Positions 1-8,781 of a DNA stretch of 64,000 nt are shown in pieces (position 1 is the stretch's first letter; each line of letters starts with the position of its first letter). The notes under the pieces were generated by a model. That model saw nothing but the letters and a program-made list of their open reading frames with translations, was not told the origin of the DNA and searched no databases. The stretch lies in NCBI RefSeq assembly GCF_003946555.1, contig NZ_RHOO01000003.1, forward strand, positions 1-64,000, written 5' to 3'. Origin of the DNA: Companilactobacillus hulinensis (GTDB taxonomy: Bacteria > Bacillota > Bacilli > Lactobacillales > Lactobacillaceae). The position numbers and the translations under genes were made by a program.

Positions 1-17
1 TTTTAAAATAATTTTTC

Positions 18-111
18 AACGACTATCAAGTTGGAAGCTCTCAAGTCGTTGTCGCCGTTGCTCTGTCGCAACAACAAGTAATATCTTACTATTGAAGTAA
101 CACCTTTGCAA
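18..111 (-). promoter_or_regulatory. Promoter and hairpin leader of a transcript leaving the window on the left (rRNA-operon-like)
   Basis: Read on the minus strand there is a -35 TTGCAA (106-111), a 17-base spacer and a -10 TAAGAT (83-88). The predicted transcript begins near 76 and runs out of the window. It opens with two hairpins: GTTGC/GCAAC at about 52-72 and GTCGTTG/CAACGAC at about 18-50. No reading frame is evident. A strong promoter followed by a structured non-coding leader, co-oriented with replication, resembles the leader of a lactobacillus rRNA operon, but the 16S gene itself is outside the window. This is inference. Confidence 0.35.
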
Positions 112-129
112 GTACTTTTTGAAAAAAAG

Positions 130-1671
130 TTAATTTTTTTTGATTTCTTCGATATCAAGTACTTTATCTATCCAGTCACTACTATAGAAATCCTCTTCGT
201 GAGTGACTAAGATCATTGATCCATCATAGTTTCTAAGGCCTTTGCGCAAGGCTGCTTTACTCTCATCGTCCAGATGGTTAGTTGGTTCGTCCATGAATAA
301 GAAGTTAGTTGGATCGAACATTAAGTCAGCTAATTTAACTTTAGTCTGCTCTCCACCGGACAATGATCTCATATTAGACATAATCTGTTGGTTAGTCAAT
401 CCCGTTCTGGCTAGAACTCTTCTTATCTCTTTGCCATCCTTATCTGGGTGATCACGACTAACCACTTGGAATGGGGTCTCCATATTGTTTTTCCAAATCA
501 AATCCTGCTTAAAGTATCCGATCTTAACCACCTCAGAGAACTCAAAATCCCCGTCGATTGGTTTGAGTTGTCCCAATAGAGTCTTGATCAATGTAGATTT
601 ACCGATACCATTGAATCCTTTGATGACCATTTTTTCTCCACTTACTATAGAGAAGTTGAGTTTCTGCTCAAACAAGGCCTTATCGTATCCTATCTTCAGA
701 TCATTAACTTCCAAGACCATTCTTGAACTAGGTATCTCTTGATATGGAAATCCAAAGCTACCGATTTTCTTATTACCAGGTGGTGTTAATACATCCATGT
801 GTGCTAATTGCTTTTCACGACTCTTTGCACTCTTAGATCTAGTTCCAGCTTTGAATTTTCTGATATAAGCTTTTGTTTTAGCAATTTTTTCCTGTTGCTT
901 AACATAGGCTTTCATATACGTTTCCTTATTCGCAGACTTTTGCTTCTGAACTTGTTTCAAATTACCTGTGTATTTTGTGATCTTTCCAAATTCGATATCT
1001 GCCACACAGTTAACTATCTTATCCAAGAAATTGTAATCGTGGGAAATAACTATGAAAGCTCCATCAAAGTTATTCAAATAATCTGCTAACCATTCAATGT
1101 GGTTAGTATCCAAGTAGTTAGTTGGTTCATCTAACAGAATCATATCTGGTTTCTCTAATAGAATCTTTGCCAAGATAATCTTAGAACGTTGTCCACCACT
1201 AAGCTGTGAAACATCGTGATCATAGCCAATTGCATCTAGTCCTAGACCTGTAGCGACTTGTTCAATCTTAGTATCTAGTTCATAGAAGTCGTTAGCATCC
1301 AGTATTTCTTGTAGTTTACCGGCTTTTTCCAAGTCTTCATCTGTTGGATCATTCATATAGATCTCTGTTAATTTATCATTTGCTTCATATAGGTTGGCGA
1401 ATGCAGTTTGTAGATATTCTTTGATAGTCATCCCCGAAACTAACTTAGCCTGCTGATCCAAATATCCAACAGTAAGGTGCTTTTGCCAAGTGATCTTTCC
1501 TTCATCTGGTTCGATCTGACCTGTCAAAATCTTGATAAATGTAGACTTACCTACACCATTTTGACCAGTAATACCCAAATGGTCTTCCTTATTGACTTGT
1601 AAACTTGCGTCATCGTACAGTCTTTTATCCAAAAACTGCTGCGTCAAGTTATGTACTTCTAAAACACTCAT
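130..1671 (-). CDS. ABC-F family ATPase (tandem ATP-binding cassettes, no membrane domain)
   Basis: 513 residues with two complete nucleotide-binding domains in one chain and no transmembrane segment. The first Walker A is GQNGVGKST (about residues 36-44) with signature LSGGQ; the second is GFNGIGKST (about 355) with signature LSGGE. A Lys/Arg-rich linker of about 80 residues joins them, the arrangement of ABC-F proteins. Members bind the ribosome and act as translation factors or antibiotic-protection proteins; nothing here shows which. The ATG follows AAGGAG. Only about 30 bases separate it from the terminator of the upstream LCP gene, so it probably relies on read-through or a promoter overlapping that terminator. 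Confidence 0.85.
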   Translation of the reverse strand: MSVLEVHNLTQQFLDKRLYDDASLQVNKEDHLGITGQNGVGKSTFIKILTGQIEPDEGKITWQKHLTVGYLDQQAKLVSGMTIKEYLQTAFANLYEANDKLTEIYMNDPTDEDLEKAGKLQEILDANDFYELDTKIEQVATGLGLDAIGYDHDVSQLSGGQRSKIILAKILLEKPDMILLDEPTNYLDTNHIEWLADYLNNFDGAFIVISHDYNFLDKIVNCVADIEFGKITKYTGNLKQVQKQKSANKETYMKAYVKQQEKIAKTKAYIRKFKAGTRSKSAKSREKQLAHMDVLTPPGNKKIGSFGFPYQEIPSSRMVLEVNDLKIGYDKALFEQKLNFSIVSGEKMVIKGFNGIGKSTLIKTLLGQLKPIDGDFEFSEVVKIGYFKQDLIWKNNMETPFQVVSRDHPDKDGKEIRRVLARTGLTNQQIMSNMRSLSGGEQTKVKLADLMFDPTNFLFMDEPTNHLDDESKAALRKGLRNYDGSMILVTHEEDFYSSDWIDKVLDIEEIKKN

Positions 1672-1702
1672 AAATACTCTCCTTATTAATCCATCTCAAA
1701 CA

Positions 1703-1736
1703 TAATAAAAAGCTGAAACAAATACCTGTTTCAGCC
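1703..1736 (-). terminator. Rho-independent terminator after the LCP gene
   Basis: On the minus strand GCTGAAACA and TGTTTCAGC form a 9-bp stem with a 6-base loop, followed directly by TTTTTATT. Confidence 0.85.
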
Positions 1737-1762
1737 CTCATGTTCGTTTTATCTATTCAATA

Positions 1763-3016
1763 TTAGTAGTTGTCTGGTCCTGATCCAGCACCTGTATATC
1801 GGTGTTCAGTTTCAGTTCCAACTCCGCTATTAGTACTTCCTGTACTCCCGACACCATTACTGCTAGATGTAGTTGTACTCATAGTCGTCACATAATTTTG
1901 CGTCTGTGTACCTGTATATTCAAACGAGAATCCTCGTTTCTCATTATACTTATTGAGTTTTGTTTCTTGATTGCTTAGTGTTTCTTCTGACAGTCCTAAT
2001 TGCTTTCTCAACTTATTAGATACTCGTTGCATTTCTTTAGTTGGTGCAATTTCATATGATGATCCACTTATCATAGACCCATATCCTTGTAGATGATCTG
2101 ATCCAATGTTCTTAGCTGCACTACTGTAATTCAAGAACATTGATTGCATATCCGAAAAGCTCAAGTTAGTTGTCATTGAATTAGAAATACTATCTAAGAC
2201 TTTTTGATAACGTGTAAAGGTCTTGGCACTAGCTGCACTTTTAATAATTGCAGTGATAACTTGGCGTTGACGCTTTTGTCTACCATAGTCACCTTCTGGA
2301 TCTTCGTATCTCATTCGAGAGTAATCCAGTGCTTGCTTACCATTAAGGTGCATTTTGCCCTTCTTGAAGTGTGACTCTTTTTCACCAGTATCACCATAAG
2401 AGAAGCTAAATGGTACATCTACGTCGACACCACCAACCGCATTGACGATTTTCTTCAATGAATTGAAATCAACTTTGACGTAATAGTCGATCGGCACATT
2501 CAAGAGCTTCTCTGTCGTGACAACGGCACTCTCTTCATTACCTATGTTATAGGCAGAATTGATCTTAGCAATCTTCTTGGTGTTATGATCCGCACCTTTC
2601 CAGATTTGAGCCATAGTATCACGTGGTACAGAAACCATAGTCGTCTTCTTGGTCTTAGGATTGACCGTTACGATGATCATAGTATCTGAATTACCACGAT
2701 AATCTTTTTCGGTATCTCTAACTCCGTTATCAGTTGTATCAACCCCTAGCAAAAGAATCGAAACGGGCTTCTTGTTACTGATCTTGGCTGAAGGTGATTT
2801 GCCATCAAGCGCTTTGTAGGTATTACCTAGAGAATTTTGGGCTTGGGCATACAATCTGAATCCGTAAGCACCAACAACAAACAAAGCTACTAGAAGTGTT
2901 AAGCCAAGCACTCTCAAGAACGGATGCTTGCCTCCTCCACCGCCATTGCCACTAGACAAGGCGCTGTTTCTAGATATCTTTCTTTGTTCTCTAGACATAT
3001 TATTATTATTGTCCAT
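1763..3016 (-). CDS. LytR-CpsA-Psr (LCP) family cell wall ligase
   Basis: 417 residues from the chosen ATG at 3016. LCP enzymes transfer undecaprenyl-linked polymers (teichoic acid, polysaccharide) to peptidoglycan outside the membrane. The N-terminus is cytoplasmic and glycine-rich, followed by one membrane anchor (about residues 30-52). The LCP domain follows, with the Asp-rich SILLLGVDTTD stretch, the Arg-containing SVPRDT motif and the downstream DYSRMRYEDPEGDYGRQ motif expected to bind the pyrophosphate. The C-terminal tail of about 60 residues is Thr/Ser/Gly-rich and likely disordered. A TTG in frame at 3028 overlaps the GGAG Shine-Dalgarno of the ATG, so the ATG is preferred. Single gene with its own terminator. 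Confidence 0.88.
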   Translation of the reverse strand: MDNNNNMSREQRKISRNSALSSGNGGGGGKHPFLRVLGLTLLVALFVVGAYGFRLYAQAQNSLGNTYKALDGKSPSAKISNKKPVSILLLGVDTTDNGVRDTEKDYRGNSDTMIIVTVNPKTKKTTMVSVPRDTMAQIWKGADHNTKKIAKINSAYNIGNEESAVVTTEKLLNVPIDYYVKVDFNSLKKIVNAVGGVDVDVPFSFSYGDTGEKESHFKKGKMHLNGKQALDYSRMRYEDPEGDYGRQKRQRQVITAIIKSAASAKTFTRYQKVLDSISNSMTTNLSFSDMQSMFLNYSSAAKNIGSDHLQGYGSMISGSSYEIAPTKEMQRVSNKLRKQLGLSEETLSNQETKLNKYNEKRGFSFEYTGTQTQNYVTTMSTTTSSSNGVGSTGSTNSGVGTETEHRYTGAGSGPDNY

Positions 3017-3184
3017 ATTAAACTCCAATTAGTGTATCCGAAATTACTACATCATATTGCTACCTTGTTCATTATATATAGGTAGAATGCAATTATACAG
3101 CCTTATTTATTTTGTAAATATTAAAATAAGCATACAAATGCATTGAAGACTATTATAAAAGTTTAATCAATTCTGTCAAATTGC

Positions 3185-3212
3185 TTTGTTAAAAACAGAA
3201 TGACGTTATAAT
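3185..3212 (+). promoter_or_regulatory. Putative promoter of the thrE pair
   Basis: A consensus -10 TATAAT lies at 3207-3212, 51 bases before the start codon. The -35 is weak (TTTGTT, 3185-3190, 16-base spacer). It lies in the divergent gap between the LCP gene and the exporter genes. Confidence 0.4.
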
Positions 3213-3263
3213 TTTATTTAAAGATAATTTATTTACTTATTATATGAAACGGGGGCAAATGAT

Positions 3264-4013
3264 ATGCGGAAAATGAGTTACCAAAGAGTTTCCGAGATTT
3301 GCTTAAAAACTGGCTACCTGCTTATCAATGGTGGTGCCGAATCCTATCGAATTGAGGACACTATATCCCGGATCGGATATTCATTGGGCCATAGGGTCAA
3401 CTGTTACGTCACGGTCACGGCTGTCTTCATTGAAGTTGACGGTGAGACTTCAAAATTTATCAAATCCAATCTAGGCGGCACTAATCTACAGATGATTGAT
3501 GATATTAACACCATGTCACGTCAATTGGCTAGTCATACGCTCAGTCCAAAAGATTTTGTCCACGAAATCGATAAGATCTACCAAGACAAGCACACAACTG
3601 ACTTCCCATTTTATTTAAAAGCTTTTGGAGCTGGACTGGTTTCCATGGCACCGATGCTTATATCTACGATGCCACTATACTATTTCATCTATTGCTTCAT
3701 TGTCGGTACGATTGGATATGCAATTTCGTACTATTTATCCATCATTTCACCACTACCATATGTCGACTTATTTATTTCAGGATTCACGATTGCCCTTTTA
3801 GGTATCATTCTGAAAGACTTCAACTTAATTGCTAATTATCACAATATTATTATCGGGGCTGTTATGCCATTAGTTCCTGGTGTAGCAATTACTAATGCCT
3901 TTCGTGAACTTGTCATGCGGCATGCTCTTAGTGGCGCCGTTAAACTACTTGATGCGGTCTTAGTCGCCAGCAGTATCGGATTTGGTATTGCGACAGCTTT
4001 GATTATTTTTTAG
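3264..4013 (+). CDS. Threonine/serine exporter ThrE-type subunit, long N-terminal half
   Basis: 249 residues. The first half is soluble, with the GGAESYRIEDTI and TAVFIEVDG motifs of the DUF1212 part of ThrE; the second half (about 115-249) contains five hydrophobic segments. In Corynebacterium ThrE both parts lie in one protein; in many Firmicutes they are split into two adjacent genes, as here. The predicted role is export of threonine, serine or related metabolites across the membrane. The start follows GGGGGC with a 7-base gap. The partner begins 15 bases after this stop, so the two are cotranscribed. Confidence 0.85.
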   Translation: MRKMSYQRVSEICLKTGYLLINGGAESYRIEDTISRIGYSLGHRVNCYVTVTAVFIEVDGETSKFIKSNLGGTNLQMIDDINTMSRQLASHTLSPKDFVHEIDKIYQDKHTTDFPFYLKAFGAGLVSMAPMLISTMPLYYFIYCFIVGTIGYAISYYLSIISPLPYVDLFISGFTIALLGIILKDFNLIANYHNIIIGAVMPLVPGVAITNAFRELVMRHALSGAVKLLDAVLVASSIGFGIATALIIF

Positions 4014-4028
4014 AAAGGGGGAACAATA

Positions 4029-4484
4029 ATGCTAGAACTTCTATTACATATTATTCTAAGTGCAGCCTCTGCCATTGGGTTCTCCTTGATCACTAATGCT
4101 CCGCATCGAGCTGCCGGTATTATCGGCATCACTGGTTCCCTTAGCTGGACTGCCTTTTGGGTTTTAAAAACATATGCTCATGTAAATATTTTAATTGCCA
4201 ATATGATCGGTGCTCTGATCATCGGTTTATTGGCATATTACTTATCAAGAAAATATCGTCTGCCTGAAAATATCATCTACATCCCTTGTTTAGTTAACTT
4301 AGTTCCTGGGGGCAATGCCTATAGAACGATTTTATACATGGTTCAAAATCGTTTCATCGATTCACTGGAACAAGCCATCACGACTTTTTTGATTGCGGCA
4401 TTTTTAGCGGTGGGACTATTTTCTGCTCAATATTTAATCTCTATTGTTAGAGGCATTATCTATTTCAGAAAACCAAAAATGTAA
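4029..4484 (+). CDS. Threonine/serine exporter ThrE-type subunit, short membrane half (DUF3815)
   Basis: 151 residues, almost wholly hydrophobic with about five predicted membrane helices. It carries the LVPGGNAYRTI motif, mirroring the LVPGVAIT motif of the upstream partner. This is the usual small second subunit of split ThrE exporters. The ATG follows AAAGGGGG at good spacing. I see no terminator between it and the permease gene downstream, but a -10-like site in the gap suggests that gene has its own promoter. Confidence 0.82.
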   Translation: MLELLLHIILSAASAIGFSLITNAPHRAAGIIGITGSLSWTAFWVLKTYAHVNILIANMIGALIIGLLAYYLSRKYRLPENIIYIPCLVNLVPGGNAYRTILYMVQNRFIDSLEQAITTFLIAAFLAVGLFSAQYLISIVRGIIYFRKPKM

Positions 4485-4497
4485 AATTTGAACACAA

Positions 4498-4520
4498 TTC
4501 ACATTTGTTTACTGTATAAT
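4498..4520 (+). promoter_or_regulatory. Putative promoter of the amino acid permease
   Basis: TATAAT at 4515-4520 is a perfect -10. No -35 at 16-18 bases is convincing; TTGAAC at 4488-4493 is 21 bases away. Supported by position only, in the 99-base gap before the permease. Confidence 0.35.
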
Positions 4521-4583
4521 TTTCCTTCGTAGAGTGTTAAAACCAAAATCCAGTTTTGATGCTTACCTATAGGAGGATTTTTC

Positions 4584-6038
4584 ATGCCAGAAACAAAGAA
4601 TAATGCGAAGACCTTCAGATGGTGGAATATTGCTTTAGTTGGGTTTACCTCTGTCTGGGGTCTGAATAATGTTATTAATAACTTTGCCAATCAAGGCTTA
4701 GCTGTTGTAACTTCTTGGATCTTGATCATGGTTCTATATTTTGTTCCTTACACTTTGATGGTGGGACAATTAGGATCAGCGTTTCAAAATTCTGGTGGTG
4801 GAGTTAGTTCGTGGATCAAAATGCTTTCGAACAATAAACTAGCTTACTTCGCTGCTTGGACTTACTGGGTGGTTCACGTTCCATATTTGGCACAAAAGCC
4901 ACAGATCATTATGATCAGTTTGAGCTGGTTATTTAAGGGTAACGGTTCATTTGTCAATACTGTCTCACCACTTGTGGTACAGGGACTGAGCTTGGTTATA
5001 TTCTTGGCGTTCGTGTGGATAGCAAGTAAGGGTGCTGCCACATTGAACAACATTGGTAGTATAGCTGGTATCGCCATGTTCTTAATGTCGATGCTATTCA
5101 TTATTTTGGGAGTTAGTGCTCCTTTCATCACTCATGTACAAATTGCTACACCTAACATGTCTGATATTCACACATATATACCGAAATTTGATTTTCAATA
5201 TTTCACAACGATCTCAATGTTAGTCTTTGCTGTTGGTGGATCAGAAAAGATCTCACCATACGTTAACAAGACTAAGAATGCCTCAAAGGAATTCCCTCTA
5301 GGGATGATCATTCTTGCCGTAATGGTTGCTGTTTCAGCTATCTTGGGTTCATTCGCCATCGGTATGATCGTTAATTCAAATCACATCCCTGCTGACTTGA
5401 TGGCTAATGGTGCTTACCAAGCCTTCCAATTCTTAGGTAATAGTTTCCACGTTGGTAACTTATTCGTTTGGGCATTTGCCTTAACTAATACCTTAGCTTC
5501 AGCAGCTGCCCTAGCAATCTCTATCGATGCTCCTCTTCGTATGTTGCTAGATGATGCTGATAAGAAGTACATTCCTAAGGCATTGAGCAAGAAGAACAAG
5601 AAGGGTATTGCTATTAACGGTTATTATATGACTGCTGTTCTAGTATCTATCTTGATTATTGTTCCTGCCCTTGGTATCAAGGGAATGAACGACTTGTACA
5701 ACTGGATGCTTAACCTTAACTCAATCGTTATGCCTATGCGTTACCTCTGGGTATTCCTCGCATACATGCTGTTGACTAAGCAATTAGATAAATACAAGTC
5801 AGATTATATGTTCGTTAAGAACAAATACGTAGGCTTCGGATTCGGTCTATGGACGTTCTTACTTACAGCTTTCGCATGTATTATGGGTATGGTTCCAAAA
5901 ATGGACATGGCTGCGGATCCAGGTTCATGGTGGTTCCAATTAGCTCTAAATATTGCAACACCAATCGTTTTCATTTTATTAGGATTAATTCTTCCAGCTA
6001 TTGCTAAGCGGACTAACGGTCCTGAAATAGAAGTATAG
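4584..6038 (+). CDS. APC-superfamily amino acid permease (YjeM-like)
   Basis: 484 residues with about twelve hydrophobic segments. The N-terminal FTSVWGLNN stretch, the polar GSAFQNSGGGVSSW loop after helix 2 and the GGSEKISPYVNKTKN motif after the mid-protein helices match the amino acid-polyamine-organocation superfamily, closest to the YjeM/GadC-type branch. The substrate cannot be told from sequence. The start follows TAGGAGGATTTTTC, a strong ribosome binding site. It ends in a bidirectional terminator shared with the convergent penicillin-binding protein gene. Confidence 0.82.
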   Translation: MPETKNNAKTFRWWNIALVGFTSVWGLNNVINNFANQGLAVVTSWILIMVLYFVPYTLMVGQLGSAFQNSGGGVSSWIKMLSNNKLAYFAAWTYWVVHVPYLAQKPQIIMISLSWLFKGNGSFVNTVSPLVVQGLSLVIFLAFVWIASKGAATLNNIGSIAGIAMFLMSMLFIILGVSAPFITHVQIATPNMSDIHTYIPKFDFQYFTTISMLVFAVGGSEKISPYVNKTKNASKEFPLGMIILAVMVAVSAILGSFAIGMIVNSNHIPADLMANGAYQAFQFLGNSFHVGNLFVWAFALTNTLASAAALAISIDAPLRMLLDDADKKYIPKALSKKNKKGIAINGYYMTAVLVSILIIVPALGIKGMNDLYNWMLNLNSIVMPMRYLWVFLAYMLLTKQLDKYKSDYMFVKNKYVGFGFGLWTFLLTAFACIMGMVPKMDMAADPGSWWFQLALNIATPIVFILLGLILPAIAKRTNGPEIEV

Positions 6039-6054
6039 TTGAATTTGAGAATAT

Positions 6055-6093
6055 AAAAAGGCGACTCCATTTGGATTGTGGAGTCGCCTTTTT
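6055..6093. terminator. Bidirectional terminator between the permease and PBP genes
   Basis: AAAAAGGCGACTCCA and TGGAGTCGCCTTTTT form a 15-bp stem with a 9-base loop. The A and T runs make it work for both convergent genes. Confidence 0.92.
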
Positions 6094-6100
6094 GATTGTC

Positions 6101-8773
6101 TTAATTGCTTGAACTAGAACTAGAACTACTTGAACTATCGATATCTAACTTCAAATCTGGTGCATCCCCACCATAACTTCTAATCTGATTCATAATATCA
6201 ACTAGCTTTTGTTTCTGAGCTTCTTTATCGGAATCATTGTTCTTATAGGCACTTTTAACCTTTTGCAGTTGTGTATCATATTGCTTTTGTAATGTAGCAA
6301 TCTTTACTTTACGTTCCTGATCACGCTGACTCTCTAGTTCTTCTTTTTGTTCTTCATAACTGGCAATCTTCTTGTTATCTTTTTCAGACTGGAACATTGC
6401 CTGTTTCATATTAAGATCCTTTTGTAATTCGAGAATCTGATTATTGAACTCAATTTTGGCACTCTGGCGTTTAACATTGGCATTCAAATATCGAATCTTC
6501 TGCAATTCATCGAGTTTTTTATCATATTGTGACTGCTTCTCGATTGGAGAATCGTTATATTTGTCGATAGCCCTCTGGACTTTATCTTCACGACTGTACT
6601 CTTCTTTTTTAGTTAAGTGATAGATGATTCGATAATCCAGATTGTATAAACGATCAGAATTCTTAGTTTCTTGTTCCTTATTGTACTTAGCAAAGTTCGT
6701 GTCGATCACATCTTGGATGCTTGGACTTTGAGTACTCTTGACTACAGTTAGATTTTTACCACTAACTTTGATAGTACTTGGCTTCTTAAAGTCAGTATCC
6801 TTTTCCTTCAGTTGATCGACTAAATACTCACCTTCAGCCTTAAACGTCGACATCGGTAACGATTGTTCGGTGGCCGTCATGGTGGAGGCTATATCATTAC
6901 CAGTCCAATTAGCAATAGTGAAGTCCTTAGTCATCCCTACAAAATAAGAATCCCTCGTATCATCAGTTGTACCGGTCTTACCTGCGGTATGACTGTAGTT
7001 ATCCAAAGCCGCAGCCTTAGCAAGTCCATCAGTAACAACAGATTGCATGATATTGAGCGTCATGTAACTTGCATCTGCCGTATAAACTTTCTTCTTCAAA
7101 TGGGTATTTTGATAAATATAACGTTCATGTGCCGTATCATAAATACTCGTCAAATTACTGGGATGGATGAATTGTCCATTACGTGAAAATGAGCTATAGG
7201 CCGATGCCATCTCAGTTGTCGTCGTACCATACGTGAAACTACCTAGTGTAACTCGAGGATTAATGTCTTTATCTGACTGATCTCTAGGTGTCAATCTGGC
7301 GAATTCCATCTTAGTCATATCATCATAATAAGTGTGCTTAGTATCTTGCTCTGCCAACTTATAAGCAACTGTATTGATTGAATTCTCCAGTGCGTGTCGA
7401 ACGGTCGTTTTACCAGTGAAGCCGCTATACCAGTTAGTAATATTGCTTACTGGTGAATCCACCACGGTACTTTGTGGCAAGTAACCACGTTCAAATGCCG
7501 GTGCATACGCTATTAGCGGCTTAGCGGTCGAACCAGGCTGACGATATCCACTGATAGCACGATTAACTTGATCGCCATTTGTTGTTCTACCTCCGACTAC
7601 CGCAATTACATCACCGGTTTTATTATCGACCACTGTACTTGAGACCTGAGGAGCCAACTTACCATGCGCATCTCTACCGGTATATGCTGCGTACTGTTTG
7701 GCAACGATATTTTCAATTTGATTCTGAATATCCATATCAATTGTCGTATGGATACTGTAACCACCATCCATTAATTCACCATGGGCACGTTCATATGCTT
7801 GTTGGTACTTAGTATCGTAGTCTTTTCTTTCTTTATCAGTTTCAAAATCATACTTGATCGTGAAACCTGATGACTTCATTAATTCCTCAGTCGCATTGTA
7901 GACAGCATAACTTAGGGCATAATTGTTGGATATATCGTTATCATATTTATGTTCATTGATTTTGAGTCCTAACGGACGTTTCCTAGCTTCTTGATATGTC
8001 TTATTACTGATCAAGCCGTTCTTATAGAAGATAGACAGAACCATGTTACGCCGCAACAATGAACGCTTTGGATAGTTAACTGGATCATAATAAACTGGAT
8101 TGTTGGGGATGCCGACTAGCATAGCAACTTTATCAATAGATAAATCTTTTTGACGTTGTGAGAAGTAATAATCAGCCGCACTACTGAATCCATATGATCC
8201 ATGTCCCATATAAACATCATTGATATAGAATTCCAAAATCTGCTTCTTAGTAAATTTTTTCTCTAACTGCTGGGCAATGACCATTTCTTTTAACTTACGA
8301 TTAAATGTCTGTGATTGATCCTTCAAAACAACATTTTTAACTAATTGTTGCGTCAAAGTAGACCCACCTTCAATTCGCCGACGTAGCAATCGTGCTCCAA
8401 AGGAACGAAGGATAGCATAGGGATCAACACCATGATGAATATAGAATCGCTGATCCTCAACTTCGACAAGTCCTTTTGTAATATTACCGTTAATATTATT
8501 TATCGATGTATAACTGGAACTTGATTGAGACAATTTCTTGATTACTTTACCGTTACGATCATATATAACGGTGCTGTTCTTCGGCCTAAAGTCGTTCTTC
8601 GTCAATCCTTGACTGTATGAGTACCCATCAGCAATATTATTCTTGATGTCATATCCATACTTAGCCCAAAATATTCCCATTCCAGAAACAATCACTACCA
8701 AAATGACCAAAAGAATCCATGGCCATTTTCTATGCTTTTTTAAATGTTTTTTTGTTATTTTAGTTTCTCGCAT
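6101..8773 (-). CDS. Class A penicillin-binding protein (PBP1a/2a type) with long C-terminal coiled coil
   Basis: 890 residues. Makes and cross-links peptidoglycan outside the membrane. There is a short basic N-terminus and one membrane anchor (about 17-38). The GT51 glycosyltransferase carries EDQRF with its catalytic Glu (106) and GGSTLTQQ (136-143). The transpeptidase has all three motifs: STAK (Ser415), SIN (465-467) and KTGT (599-602). After about residue 650 comes a stretch of some 220 residues rich in Lys, Glu and Gln that looks like a coiled coil, then a poly-Ser tail. Such a long charged extension is unusual. The gene starts 8 bases after the stop of the upstream coiled-coil membrane protein, so the two are probably one operon. 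Confidence 0.92.
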   Translation of the reverse strand: MRETKITKKHLKKHRKWPWILLVILVVIVSGMGIFWAKYGYDIKNNIADGYSYSQGLTKNDFRPKNSTVIYDRNGKVIKKLSQSSSSYTSINNINGNITKGLVEVEDQRFYIHHGVDPYAILRSFGARLLRRRIEGGSTLTQQLVKNVVLKDQSQTFNRKLKEMVIAQQLEKKFTKKQILEFYINDVYMGHGSYGFSSAADYYFSQRQKDLSIDKVAMLVGIPNNPVYYDPVNYPKRSLLRRNMVLSIFYKNGLISNKTYQEARKRPLGLKINEHKYDNDISNNYALSYAVYNATEELMKSSGFTIKYDFETDKERKDYDTKYQQAYERAHGELMDGGYSIHTTIDMDIQNQIENIVAKQYAAYTGRDAHGKLAPQVSSTVVDNKTGDVIAVVGGRTTNGDQVNRAISGYRQPGSTAKPLIAYAPAFERGYLPQSTVVDSPVSNITNWYSGFTGKTTVRHALENSINTVAYKLAEQDTKHTYYDDMTKMEFARLTPRDQSDKDINPRVTLGSFTYGTTTTEMASAYSSFSRNGQFIHPSNLTSIYDTAHERYIYQNTHLKKKVYTADASYMTLNIMQSVVTDGLAKAAALDNYSHTAGKTGTTDDTRDSYFVGMTKDFTIANWTGNDIASTMTATEQSLPMSTFKAEGEYLVDQLKEKDTDFKKPSTIKVSGKNLTVVKSTQSPSIQDVIDTNFAKYNKEQETKNSDRLYNLDYRIIYHLTKKEEYSREDKVQRAIDKYNDSPIEKQSQYDKKLDELQKIRYLNANVKRQSAKIEFNNQILELQKDLNMKQAMFQSEKDNKKIASYEEQKEELESQRDQERKVKIATLQKQYDTQLQKVKSAYKNNDSDKEAQKQKLVDIMNQIRSYGGDAPDLKLDIDSSSSSSSSSSN

Positions 8774-8781
8774 AATGACCC

